Shown piece after piece: positions 33,990-42,395 of a stretch of 64,000 bases of DNA (position 1 is the stretch's first letter; each line of letters opens with the position of its first letter). The stretch covers positions 124,001 to 188,000 of the forward strand of contig JADGMX010000006.1 of assembly GCA_015234525.1 (NCBI GenBank), in the 5' to 3' direction. A program made the position numbers and the translations under genes. The DNA is from Flavobacterium sp. (GTDB taxonomy: Bacteria > Bacteroidota > Bacteroidia > Flavobacteriales > Flavobacteriaceae). The notes below the pieces were generated by a model, which ran no database searches, was not told where the DNA came from, and worked only from the letters and a program-made list of their open reading frames with translations.

Positions 33990-34175
33990 ATGATGAATAA
34001 AGTACTACTACCAGTTCTCGTTATTGCGGTGTTGATCGCGTTTTACGAACAAGACAAAGAGCAGCCCAACGTGTTAATAACCGCCGGCGCAGTTATAGTT
34101 TTTATGTATTGCATGATGCGATTGAGCGCGAGGACACCGAGTAAAAACCAAAATGAAGATGATGACAAATTATAA
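33990..34175 (+). CDS. Small membrane protein upstream of the Smr-domain gene
   Basis: A 61-residue protein (MMNKVLLPVLVIAVLIAFYE...) with two hydrophobic stretches (VLLPVLVIAVLIAFY and LITAGAVIVFMYCMMRL) and an acidic tail (NQNEDDDKL). The upstream in-frame extension is antisense to DUF2752 and was not used; the promoter box at 33971 supports this choice. The last 23 nt overlap the start of the Smr-domain gene, so the two are coupled. I do not recognise a family. Confidence 0.6.
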   Translation: MMNKVLLPVLVIAVLIAFYEQDKEQPNVLITAGAVIVFMYCMMRLSARTPSKNQNEDDDKL

Positions 34176-34716
34176 TATCGGTGATCGTGTGTCGGTACTT
34201 GATGACGATTTAAATGGCGTGGTTACCAAAATTTCCGGCGGCGAGATTACAGTTGAAACCGATGATGGTTTTTCGCTGAATTATCAACCATCGGAACTTA
34301 TCAAAATACAATCCACGAGCTTGCTAAATTCCGGAACCGCCGGATTCAATCTCAACGAAGTCAAAAAACAAAAGGAAATTCCGAAACCCCGAAGCTTTGT
34401 TAAAGAGAAAATTAAGGGCGAAATTCCACCACCTGAATACGATCTTCACATTGAAAAACTCGCCAAGAACTTCAGGTCGATGTCGAACTATCAAATACTC
34501 GATCTGCAATCGGAAACGGCAAAACGACATATTGAACACGCCATTCGCAACCGCATTCCAAAGATTGTTTTTATTCATGGAGTAGGAGAAGGCGTGCTAA
34601 AAGCAGAACTCGATTTTATGCTTGGTCGCTATGACAACCTCGTGTTTCGCGATGCTAATTATCAGAAATACGGACTTGGTGCAACTGAAGTTATTTTCAA
34701 GCAAAAAACCGATTAA
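34153..34716 (+). CDS. Smr-domain protein with N-terminal DUF2027-like domain
   Basis: A 187-residue protein. The N-terminus (about 5-50, IGDRVSVLDDDLNGVVTKIS) is an SH3-like small beta domain. The C-terminal Smr domain (about 95-180) has DLHIE, the IFIHGVGEGVL loop and LGATEVIF. Smr domains nick or bind nucleic acid; in MutS2 they act on stalled ribosomes or recombination intermediates. This stand-alone form resembles the MutS2 C-terminus. Several methionines lie at the start (MKMMTN), so 34153, 34159 or 34162 may be used. Its stop overlaps that of the convergent lipoprotein gene by 4 nt. Confidence 0.82.
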   Translation: MKMMTNYNIGDRVSVLDDDLNGVVTKISGGEITVETDDGFSLNYQPSELIKIQSTSLLNSGTAGFNLNEVKKQKEIPKPRSFVKEKIKGEIPPPEYDLHIEKLAKNFRSMSNYQILDLQSETAKRHIEHAIRNRIPKIVFIHGVGEGVLKAELDFMLGRYDNLVFRDANYQKYGLGATEVIFKQKTD

Positions 34717-35675
34717 TTATTGGTGATGATGGTTCCGAAAAGGAAATCGTCGGCTAGAATAAACTCGCTGTTGCCGCTTCTTAACGTGGCATTTCGCAAA
34801 TGAATTTCGTGGATAAATCCGCCCGAAGTCGTGGTGGTATGAACTTCAATCACACCTGAAACATTCGGAGTTCCAGGTGCACCGCTCCAAACTTGAATAG
34901 GTTCAGGAGTAACGGGCTGCGGATTTGCGCAGAAATAAGACGAGGATAATCCACCGCCAAAAACGCTAAAAGTCAGTATGTTGGATTCCGTTCCCAGTAG
35001 CGCTGTTCTTGGCTGATCAAGCGGAGTGACTTCATTTGCCAGAAGCGAATTGTCGAAATTGTCCAGAATAATTGATTCGGTCGATGTCCAGTTATAAAGT
35101 CGTCCCGAGTCACAACGGTCGGCAGGAGCTGTAAAAGTAAATGAGAGATTTGGCGTAGTCGTATTGTAATTTCCAAAATTAAACACTTCATAAAGCTGAC
35201 TTCCGTCTGGTTTATCGAAAGTGATATTTCTAAAAATGATCTGATGACGATAGCCCGTAATTTTTTCGCCACCTTCAAGATTGGCATTGGCTGTCTTTAC
35301 GGCAAAGGTCGAAATCTCGATTGTTCCTGATGAAGCAGTCCATTCTTCCTGAACTACAGGATTAGCAGGAGGAACTGACGCACAGAAGCTTGAGCCGGAA
35401 ATGGTACCATCATAAGAACGATAAATCACGCGTGTTGTCGTGCCGTTAATTTCAAATATTCTCGGCGCACTTTCAAGTGTTGGATCATTGATGATGGCAG
35501 CTTGCAAAGTGGGAAGTTGGATGATGAGTGCCTCGTTTGAGGAAACCTTGTAGATTAAATTCTCACAAGAAGCGGCGTTAACAGTGCTGAAATCTATGGT
35601 GTCAACCGTCAGATCACCATCGTCACAACTCGCAAAAAACACACAAAATAACACCAGCGCAAATACCTTTTTCAT
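34713..35675 (-). CDS. Hypothetical lipoprotein with paired repeats
   Basis: A 320-residue protein with a lipoprotein signal (MKKVFALVLFCVFFASCDD). It contains two related segments: SSFCASVPPANPVVQEEWTA with GTIEIST...YRHQIIFRNITF (about 95-155), and SSYFCANPQPVTPEPIQVWS with GVIEVHT...FIHEIHLRNATL (about 245-310). This looks like an internal duplication of a beta-rich domain, each with a cysteine in FCA. There are no catalytic motifs. Surface location is likely. An exact -7 box lies 17 nt upstream. Confidence 0.78.
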   Translation of the reverse strand: MKKVFALVLFCVFFASCDDGDLTVDTIDFSTVNAASCENLIYKVSSNEALIIQLPTLQAAIINDPTLESAPRIFEINGTTTRVIYRSYDGTISGSSFCASVPPANPVVQEEWTASSGTIEISTFAVKTANANLEGGEKITGYRHQIIFRNITFDKPDGSQLYEVFNFGNYNTTTPNLSFTFTAPADRCDSGRLYNWTSTESIILDNFDNSLLANEVTPLDQPRTALLGTESNILTFSVFGGGLSSSYFCANPQPVTPEPIQVWSGAPGTPNVSGVIEVHTTTTSGGFIHEIHLRNATLRSGNSEFILADDFLFGTIITNN

Positions 35676-35692
35676 AACCTCATTTTAGTAAA

Positions 35693-35700
35693 CAAATATA
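35693..35700 (-). promoter_or_regulatory. -7 promoter box for the duplicated lipoprotein gene
   Basis: CAAATATA on the + strand reads TATATTTG on the minus strand (TAnnTTTG), 18 nt upstream of the ATG at 35675. Confidence 0.45.
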
Positions 35701-35763
35701 GGTTTTTAAATAATTCATGACAAAAAGCTTTACCGAATCGCCTTCACAAACTTGATGTATTAC

Positions 35764-35771
35764 TATATTTG
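35764..35771 (+). promoter_or_regulatory. -7 promoter box for the GH97 gene
   Basis: TATATTTG fits TAnnTTTG, 22 nt upstream of the ATG at 35794, and argues against the in-frame start at 35752. Confidence 0.5.
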
Positions 35772-35793
35772 CAACTCATTTGAAAATCGAAAG

Positions 35794-37881
35794 ATGGCAA
35801 ATAAGCTAATACTTCTGTTAATGGTGCTTTTCTCGGCTACAACTTCGGCCCAAAAATTAAAGTCGCCTTCGGGCGAATTCGAACTTGAATTTTCGATCAA
35901 AAACAATAAGCCTGCTTACTCGCTTAAATATAAGGGGAAACAAGTGGTCCATTCAAGCGACCTTGGCTTTACACTTAAAAATAACGACGATTTTTCAACC
36001 GGATTTACGGTGATCAACACAAAATCTTCATCGTTTGATCAAAGTTGGAAACCGGTTTTAGGCGAAGTTTCAACCATTCGCAACCATTACAACGAGATTA
36101 AAGTCGATCTTCAGCACACATCCGGTAAATTATTGAATATCAGCTTTAGATTGTTTGATGACGGTTTGGCTTTCCGATACGAATTTCCACAACAAGAAAA
36201 ACTGAATTACTTTATTGTTTCGAAAGAACACACTCAGTTTAACTTGGCGGCCGATCATAAAGCATTTTGGATTCCGGGCGATTTTGACAGTCAGGAATAT
36301 GTTTACAACGAAACAAAACTTTCGCAGATTGATGTTGATAAACTCGATATGAACAACGGAATCGGTTTCAAAGGCCCGATGATTAAGACACGAGTTCAAT
36401 CGCCGCTGATGATGAAGTCCGATAACGGATTGTATATCAATATTTTCGAAGCTGCCGTGATCAACTATCCGGTTATGCACCTCACGCTTGATCAATCGAA
36501 TTTTACTTTTACTTCTGATCTGGCGCCAAATGCGATCGGTGATCTTGCTTACCTTCAAGCGCCGTTTAATACGCCATGGAGAACCGTAATTGTAAGTGAT
36601 GATGCGCGTGATATTCTGGCCTCTAAAATGATTCTGAACCTCAATGAGCCATCAAAAATTGATGATACCTCATGGATAAAGCCGATGAAATACGTTGGGA
36701 TTTGGTGGGAAATGCATGTCGGAGTAGCCACCTGGGATTATGCAGGATCACAAAATGCGCAATCGTCAAACGAGTTGAAACCAACAGGCAAACACGGCGC
36801 AACTACTGAAAATACGAAAAGATATATCGATTTTGCTGCTAAGCACGGCTTTGACGGTGTACTTGTCGAAGGCTGGAATGTTGGCTGGGAAGATTGGTTC
36901 GGAAACTGGAAAGAAGAAGTTTTCGATTTTGTAACGCCATATCCCGATTTTAACATCGAAGAATTATCGGCGTATGCCAAATCTAAAAATGTGCAACTGA
37001 TCATGCATCACGAGACTTCGGCCTCGGTCGCAAACTACGAACGTCGCCTGGATCGCGCTTTTGATCATATGAAAAAGTACGGTTATGACGCGGTTAAAAC
37101 TGGTTATGTAGGCCGGATAATTCCACGTGGCGAATGGCATGACGGTCAAACAATGGTAAATCATTTTAATCACGTGGTTCAACGGGCAGCGGACTATAAG
37201 ATAATGGTTAATTCGCACGAATCTGTTCGTCCAACCGGTGTACACCGAACGTATCCGAACTATATCGCTTCTGAAGCGGCTCGCGGAAACGAATTTAACG
37301 CCTGGAGTAACGGAAATCCACCGGCACATGAAACTATTTTGCCGTTCAACCGCCTCTTGGGTGGCCCGATGGACTACACTCCCGGAATTTTCGAAGTTAA
37401 AATGAGTTCTTACGATAAAACAAAAAAAGAACAAGTCCAGACCACGCTTACCAAACAATTGGCGCTTTACGTTACTATGTATTCGCCGCTACAAATGGCG
37501 GCCGATCTTCCTGAAAACTATGAAAAACATGCCGATGCATTTCAGTTCATAAAAGATGTTGCGGCAGATTGGGACGATACCAGGATTCTGGAGGCAGAAC
37601 CGGGCGACTATGTAACAATTGCCAGAAAAGAAAAAGGTGGCGAGCGTTGGTTTGTTGGCGCAATTACCGATGAGAATTCGCGCAAAAGCACGATTTCGTT
37701 GAACTTTTTGACACCGAATCAAAAGTATACGGCAACGATTTACGAAGACGCACCTGACGGCCATTGGCAAAAAAATCCAAAAGCATATAAAATCAAAACC
37801 ATTGAGGTAACTTCCAAAAGCAAAATTTCCCTTAATCTTGCAGCCGGAGGTGGAACAGCAATCAGTATTTCCCCAAGATAA
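35794..37881 (+). CDS. Glycoside hydrolase family 97, SusB-like alpha-glucosidase
   Basis: A 695-residue periplasmic enzyme with a signal peptide (MANKLILLLMVLFSATTSAQ). The N-terminal beta-sandwich (about 25-270), a TIM barrel with VGIWWEMHVG and FDGVLVEGWNVGWEDWFG, and a C-terminal beta domain follow. The catalytic-base Glu positions of the inverting subgroup appear as MVNSHESVRPTG and SEAARGNEF, then HETILPFNRLLGGPMDYTPG; the KTGYVG strand lacks the nucleophile Asp of the retaining galactosidase subgroup. It probably releases glucose from starch-derived oligosaccharides. No SusC/D pair is adjacent. The cysteine desulfurase gene starts 1 nt after its stop. Confidence 0.93.
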   Translation: MANKLILLLMVLFSATTSAQKLKSPSGEFELEFSIKNNKPAYSLKYKGKQVVHSSDLGFTLKNNDDFSTGFTVINTKSSSFDQSWKPVLGEVSTIRNHYNEIKVDLQHTSGKLLNISFRLFDDGLAFRYEFPQQEKLNYFIVSKEHTQFNLAADHKAFWIPGDFDSQEYVYNETKLSQIDVDKLDMNNGIGFKGPMIKTRVQSPLMMKSDNGLYINIFEAAVINYPVMHLTLDQSNFTFTSDLAPNAIGDLAYLQAPFNTPWRTVIVSDDARDILASKMILNLNEPSKIDDTSWIKPMKYVGIWWEMHVGVATWDYAGSQNAQSSNELKPTGKHGATTENTKRYIDFAAKHGFDGVLVEGWNVGWEDWFGNWKEEVFDFVTPYPDFNIEELSAYAKSKNVQLIMHHETSASVANYERRLDRAFDHMKKYGYDAVKTGYVGRIIPRGEWHDGQTMVNHFNHVVQRAADYKIMVNSHESVRPTGVHRTYPNYIASEAARGNEFNAWSNGNPPAHETILPFNRLLGGPMDYTPGIFEVKMSSYDKTKKEQVQTTLTKQLALYVTMYSPLQMAADLPENYEKHADAFQFIKDVAADWDDTRILEAEPGDYVTIARKEKGGERWFVGAITDENSRKSTISLNFLTPNQKYTATIYEDAPDGHWQKNPKAYKIKTIEVTSKSKISLNLAAGGGTAISISPR

Positions 37882-37882
37882 T

Positions 37883-39004
37883 ATGAAAACAGTGTACTTA
37901 GACAACGCGGCAACAACGCAGGTTCATCCTGAAGTAGTTGCAGAAATGACAACCGTACTTGCCGATAATTTCGGGAACGCGTCATCAACCCATAGTTTCG
38001 GGCGTCACTCAAAAAATTTGTTGGAGCTATCGCGAAAAAAAATCGCTAAACTCATCAACGCCACGGCACAGGAAATTGTTTTCACATCTGGCGGAACGGA
38101 ATCTGATAACTGGGTGATAAGATCGGCTGTTAAAGATTTGAAGGTCAAAAGAATCATCACCAGCAAAATCGAACATCACGCAGTTTTGCACTCGGTCGAT
38201 GCCGTCGTAGCCGAATTTGGAGTGACGGTTGATTACGTGAAAATTAAATCCGATGGATGCGTGGATGTATCTCATCTTGTCCAGTTACTTTCACAAAATA
38301 TTCCGACGCTTGTGTCGCTGATGCACGTTAATAACGAGATCGGAACTTTTATCGATCTTAAAGAAGTTGGAACTATTTGTCGCGAATATCAAGCCTATTT
38401 CCACTCTGATACAATCCAATCGCTTGGCAAAGTGGAACTCGACATGCAAGAACTGCCGGTCGATTTCATTTGCGCGTCAGCTCATAAATTTCACGGACCA
38501 AAAGGAATCGGCTTTATTTTTATCCGAAAAGGCCTTCAGCTAAATCCGATTTTCTTTGGTGGCGAACAAGAGAAAGGATTACGCGCCGGAACCGAATCGA
38601 TTCACAATATCGTCGGAATGGCAAAAGCTCTCGAACTTTCATACACTGATCTTCCGAAAAAAGTTGAACACATAACCAACTTAAAACAATATGCAATCAG
38701 TCAGATTCAAGCGTGTTTTCCCGAGGCAAAAATCAACGGAAAAGACACTTTCTACAATCTGATTAATATATGTTTGCCACTGAGTGAAGAGAAAACTTCG
38801 ATGATTTTGTTTCAACTCGACATGAAAGGTGTCGCGGTTTCTCGTGGTAGCGCATGTCAGTCGGGAAGCACCAAACCATCGCATGTACTGGCAGAAGTTT
38901 TATGCGATGAAGATTTGAAAAAACCGTCATTGCGAATTTCGTTCAGCTGTTTTAATACAAAAGAAGACGTTGACTATTTCGTCGATGTGTTGAAATCAGT
39001 TTAG
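37883..39004 (+). CDS. Cysteine desulfurase, NifS/IscS type
   Basis: A 373-residue PLP enzyme that takes sulfur from cysteine as a protein persulfide for iron-sulfur clusters or thio-modified tRNA. It opens with VYLDNAATTQVHPEV; the PLP lysine lies in CASAHKFHGPKGIGF, the nearby histidine in ITSKIEHHAVL and the catalytic cysteine in VSRGSACQSGSTKPSHVL. It is a group I enzyme, shorter than SufS. The start at 37883 keeps this N-terminus; the open frame begins earlier, inside GH97. No isc or suf genes are nearby. Its stop overlaps that of the convergent kinase gene by 4 nt. Confidence 0.9.
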   Translation: MKTVYLDNAATTQVHPEVVAEMTTVLADNFGNASSTHSFGRHSKNLLELSRKKIAKLINATAQEIVFTSGGTESDNWVIRSAVKDLKVKRIITSKIEHHAVLHSVDAVVAEFGVTVDYVKIKSDGCVDVSHLVQLLSQNIPTLVSLMHVNNEIGTFIDLKEVGTICREYQAYFHSDTIQSLGKVELDMQELPVDFICASAHKFHGPKGIGFIFIRKGLQLNPIFFGGEQEKGLRAGTESIHNIVGMAKALELSYTDLPKKVEHITNLKQYAISQIQACFPEAKINGKDTFYNLINICLPLSEEKTSMILFQLDMKGVAVSRGSACQSGSTKPSHVLAEVLCDEDLKKPSLRISFSCFNTKEDVDYFVDVLKSV

Positions 39005-42000
39005 ATATATTGTTCGATTTGTTCCATTGGAAGCATGATCGTAAACTCGGCGCCTTCACCTGCTTTTCCGGTCGCAGAAATCGACCCGTAATGGCGTTCA
39101 ACAATGCGTTTACATAACGATAGTCCAAGACCGGTTCCTTCATATTGCTCCTTTGCATTCAACCTTGCAAATGCGCCAAATATTTTATCAGCGTATTCAG
39201 GTTCAATCCCGATTCCGTTATCACTCACGATAATGCGTACGAGTTTATGCCCGAATCTGTTTATCACCTCCGATTTTACATCGATTACCGGCGGAACATC
39301 AGTCTTGCTAAATTTCAGTGAGTTATTGATCAGGTTGTAAAATAGTTGATGAATCAATACCTGAGCTCCCTGGATTACAGGCAAATGCGAAACATTTATC
39401 GTGGCTTTTTTCTGCTGAATCACGATCTCAAGATCGCTCTCAATATTTTTAAATATTTGATTCAGGTTGATTTCCTCGAGCTTTTGCTCATTTGCGTTCA
39501 GCGTCGAATATGAAAGTACGCCATCGATCATCGCAAACATGCGGTTGGTTGCATTGTGAACTTTATCGAGATAGGCGCGACCTCGCTCTGGTAAAATTGA
39601 CGAAAATTCATCTTCCAATCGGGAGGTAAACACCTTTATCTTTCGAACCGGCTCCTTAAGATCATGGCTGGCGACGTGCGCAAACTGGAGCAAATCTTCG
39701 TTAGATCGCTTTAATTCCAAGGTTTGCTTTCTAACTTGTGTACTCAATTCTTCGGCAAATTGCTTTTGTTCGGTGATATCCTGAATAATACCGATTAATT
39801 TTTTAGGTTGATTGCCGTCAAAAATCACCAATCCTTTGGCTCTGATCCAATGCACGGAATTATCCGGGTGAACGATCCGCGCTTCATAATGCAGGTTTCC
39901 GCTCATAAATGCATCAGCATGGGCTTTGTTGCGAATTTCGATGTCATCTGGGTGGAATTGACTCGTATACTCCAAACGGTCGGCAGCATTTTCACGACCA
40001 AATATTTCATGAAAACGAGGTGAGCTTTTGATTTCGTCGGTTTCAATATCAAGCTCATACGAGGCAAGATCAGCCGATTCGATCGCCAATCGTGCACGTT
40101 CCTCGGCTTGTTCAATTTGCTTGCGAGCCAAAACTTGCTCGGTCACATCAACCGCAACAGCCATCACTCCGCCAATTTCGTCTTCAGAGGTGTAAAATGC
40201 TTCATAAACAAAATTGATATAAACCGTTTTCTGAACACCGTCACGTGGCAGAATCACCGGAAGTTCGAATGCCGAAAACCGCTTTCCGGTTCGGTAAACT
40301 CCTAATAATAAATCTTCAAGCCCCTGATTCTTGGTTGCCGGATGCGCTTCAAAAAACGATTTGTGCAAAACCTGCTCCTGATCAATTCCCCAAAGTTCGT
40401 ACATTCTTTCGTTGGCAATGTCAACAACGAAATCCTCACCGAGTAATATGCACATGGCGACTGGCGACTGCTGAATGATGTTCCGCAGGTTGCGTTCGCT
40501 CTTAGATAATTTCTGACTCGCAAGATTCAGTTCGGTCACATCGGCAGCGGTATTCATCACGCCATAGGTGTTTCCTTCTGAATCAAAAACTGGAGTAAAA
40601 CTATAATCAAAGAAATAAACCCTGAGTTTACCATCGACGATTAGGTCAATTTGTGCGTTTTTAATATGTAGTGGCTGACCGGTATCATAAACCTGTTGAA
40701 GTTGCTCAAAGACTTTTTGATTTTCAAGTTCGGGCAAAACCTCGGTATACGATTTTCCAATCACATCATTTCCTTTTCCCCAAATATCCAAAATGGATTG
40801 GTTGGCCAATTCGATGATCATCTCACGGCCAACATAAACCCCGATCGGAAACGGAGCGCTTTCAACCACGCTTTTTAATTTCTGCTCACTTTCAGTAATG
40901 CGTTGTTGCGCCAAAACTTTGTCAGTAACATCAACAGCAACATCCATTACACCGAAAATTTCGCCATCAGCATTGTTCATCGGTTTAAAAGTAATATCGA
41001 AATAATAACGTCTCAATTCGCCATCCCGACGTAAATTCACCGTTGCATTTTGTTCGATATAGGTTTTTCCGGTTTTGTATACATCGACTAACTGATCAAA
41101 AAACGGCTGGCCTTTTAAAGCAGGAACAGCGTCCAAAAGCGGCTTGCCAACGACATCTGTCACATTCCAAAAATCCATAATCTGGTCATTTGCAATGTCG
41201 ATAACCAGGTCTTCACCTTTAAACAATGCGATTGCAACAGGCGCTTCGTCGACGAGTTGGCGGAATAAATGCTTGCGCTGTTCGGCAATCTGGCGCGTGG
41301 CAATCTCTTCCGTAACGTCGTGACAGAGAATCATCACGCCTTGAATCTGCGCGTTTTCATCAATGTACGGCTGATAAATGATGTTGAGAAAGCCTTCTTT
41401 TTTCTCCTCGCCAATATAAACAAAGTATGGGTAATCATATAAATATTGGGGCTTTCCGGTAACAAGTACGTTTTCGATTAACGGACGAAATTCAGCTGCC
41501 GTTTCGGGCAACATTTCGAACATCGGTTTGCCAATCGAATCCATCGCATTTCTTCCAACGAGCTGTCCGAGAACGTCGTTCATCATCCGAACTTCACAAT
41601 CATCACCTGTTACTACCGCAATGCCAACAGTTGCATGCCTGATTAAGTTTTGAAATTGCTGTTCCGGAGTAACACTTTGCGGTTTTGTAAAAGTGACCAA
41701 AACACCATGTGGCTGGTCGTTGTCGGAGTAAACAGGCGCCAATTTCGCAAATTCGTTCTGCAATTGAACACCGCTCACAAGCACCTGAGCAGCGTCAATT
41801 AGCAGCTGCTCGCGTTGAAATGACTCAGAATTCCCTTCAGCTTTTGAAGGATTGTAAACGACGTCTTTAAAATGCAAATCGGCACACGCATCATTGTAAA
41901 ATACCACCTGCTGGTCATCGCCCCACAAAATCATCATCGGCTCATCCGAATGCAAAATTATGTTTAACGACGCCTTAAGTGTTGAAGGCCAAATATGCGG

Positions 42001-42117
42001 AGCTCCAATGGAATTTTCCGACCAGTTATACTCGAATATTTTTTTGCCCATTTCACCGCTACCTCTTAAAAAATAAGGCATTTGCAACGGCGATAACGAA
42101 TCATTTACTAGCGACAT
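39001..42117 (-). CDS. Soluble multi-PAS sensor histidine kinase
   Basis: A 1038-residue kinase. A degenerate N-terminal PAS-like region (1-130) is followed by about five PAS units (roughly 150-280, 290-410, 415-535, 540-660 and 668-785); three of them share an APVAI/SPVAM plus D-x-ANxxI pattern and YGVM..A.DVT ends, which points to internal duplication. The dimerisation helix has HVASHDLKEP with His818 as phospho-acceptor; N box is NLINNSLKFS, G1 DNGIGIEP and G2 GTGLGLSL. No membrane segment is visible, so it senses a cytosolic signal such as redox state, light or a ligand. No response regulator gene is adjacent. Confidence 0.92.
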   Translation of the reverse strand: MSLVNDSLSPLQMPYFLRGSGEMGKKIFEYNWSENSIGAPHIWPSTLKASLNIILHSDEPMMILWGDDQQVVFYNDACADLHFKDVVYNPSKAEGNSESFQREQLLIDAAQVLVSGVQLQNEFAKLAPVYSDNDQPHGVLVTFTKPQSVTPEQQFQNLIRHATVGIAVVTGDDCEVRMMNDVLGQLVGRNAMDSIGKPMFEMLPETAAEFRPLIENVLVTGKPQYLYDYPYFVYIGEEKKEGFLNIIYQPYIDENAQIQGVMILCHDVTEEIATRQIAEQRKHLFRQLVDEAPVAIALFKGEDLVIDIANDQIMDFWNVTDVVGKPLLDAVPALKGQPFFDQLVDVYKTGKTYIEQNATVNLRRDGELRRYYFDITFKPMNNADGEIFGVMDVAVDVTDKVLAQQRITESEQKLKSVVESAPFPIGVYVGREMIIELANQSILDIWGKGNDVIGKSYTEVLPELENQKVFEQLQQVYDTGQPLHIKNAQIDLIVDGKLRVYFFDYSFTPVFDSEGNTYGVMNTAADVTELNLASQKLSKSERNLRNIIQQSPVAMCILLGEDFVVDIANERMYELWGIDQEQVLHKSFFEAHPATKNQGLEDLLLGVYRTGKRFSAFELPVILPRDGVQKTVYINFVYEAFYTSEDEIGGVMAVAVDVTEQVLARKQIEQAEERARLAIESADLASYELDIETDEIKSSPRFHEIFGRENAADRLEYTSQFHPDDIEIRNKAHADAFMSGNLHYEARIVHPDNSVHWIRAKGLVIFDGNQPKKLIGIIQDITEQKQFAEELSTQVRKQTLELKRSNEDLLQFAHVASHDLKEPVRKIKVFTSRLEDEFSSILPERGRAYLDKVHNATNRMFAMIDGVLSYSTLNANEQKLEEINLNQIFKNIESDLEIVIQQKKATINVSHLPVIQGAQVLIHQLFYNLINNSLKFSKTDVPPVIDVKSEVINRFGHKLVRIIVSDNGIGIEPEYADKIFGAFARLNAKEQYEGTGLGLSLCKRIVERHYGSISATGKAGEGAEFTIMLPMEQIEQYI

Positions 42118-42265
42118 CTACGAATTTTAATAGCGTGAAGTTACAAAAAAGTCGATTAATATTTCACGGGTTAAACCTCGAACAACTGTTAACGTTTTGC
42201 GAATTCGCTCTTTCCATTTTCGAGGAAAAAAGCCATGATTTATCTTTTTGTTTTTCCGATTTTTT

Positions 42266-42348
42266 GAAGCTTTTCCGGCTGTCCGCTATATCTTTTTTTC
42301 TCCTGTCGTCGCAAAAAAAGGATGCCGCTTCCCATCCGGGCTAGGGCT
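42266..42348. repeat. REP-like inverted repeat, family A, copy 4
   Basis: GAAGCTTTTCCGGCTGTCC with GCTATATCTTTTTTTC, an 11-nt loop, then GCAAAAAAAGGATGCCGC and TTCCCATCCGGGCTAGGGCT. This is the cleanest copy: the T7 and A7 runs are directly opposed. It lies between the GH15 gene and the kinase gene. The rest of the 278-nt interval (42118-42265) has no recognised promoter. Confidence 0.82.
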
Positions 42349-42395
42349 ATTTCCTTCCGCTTTAACCGTCAACCCGTATCGAAAGCAACAACGAA

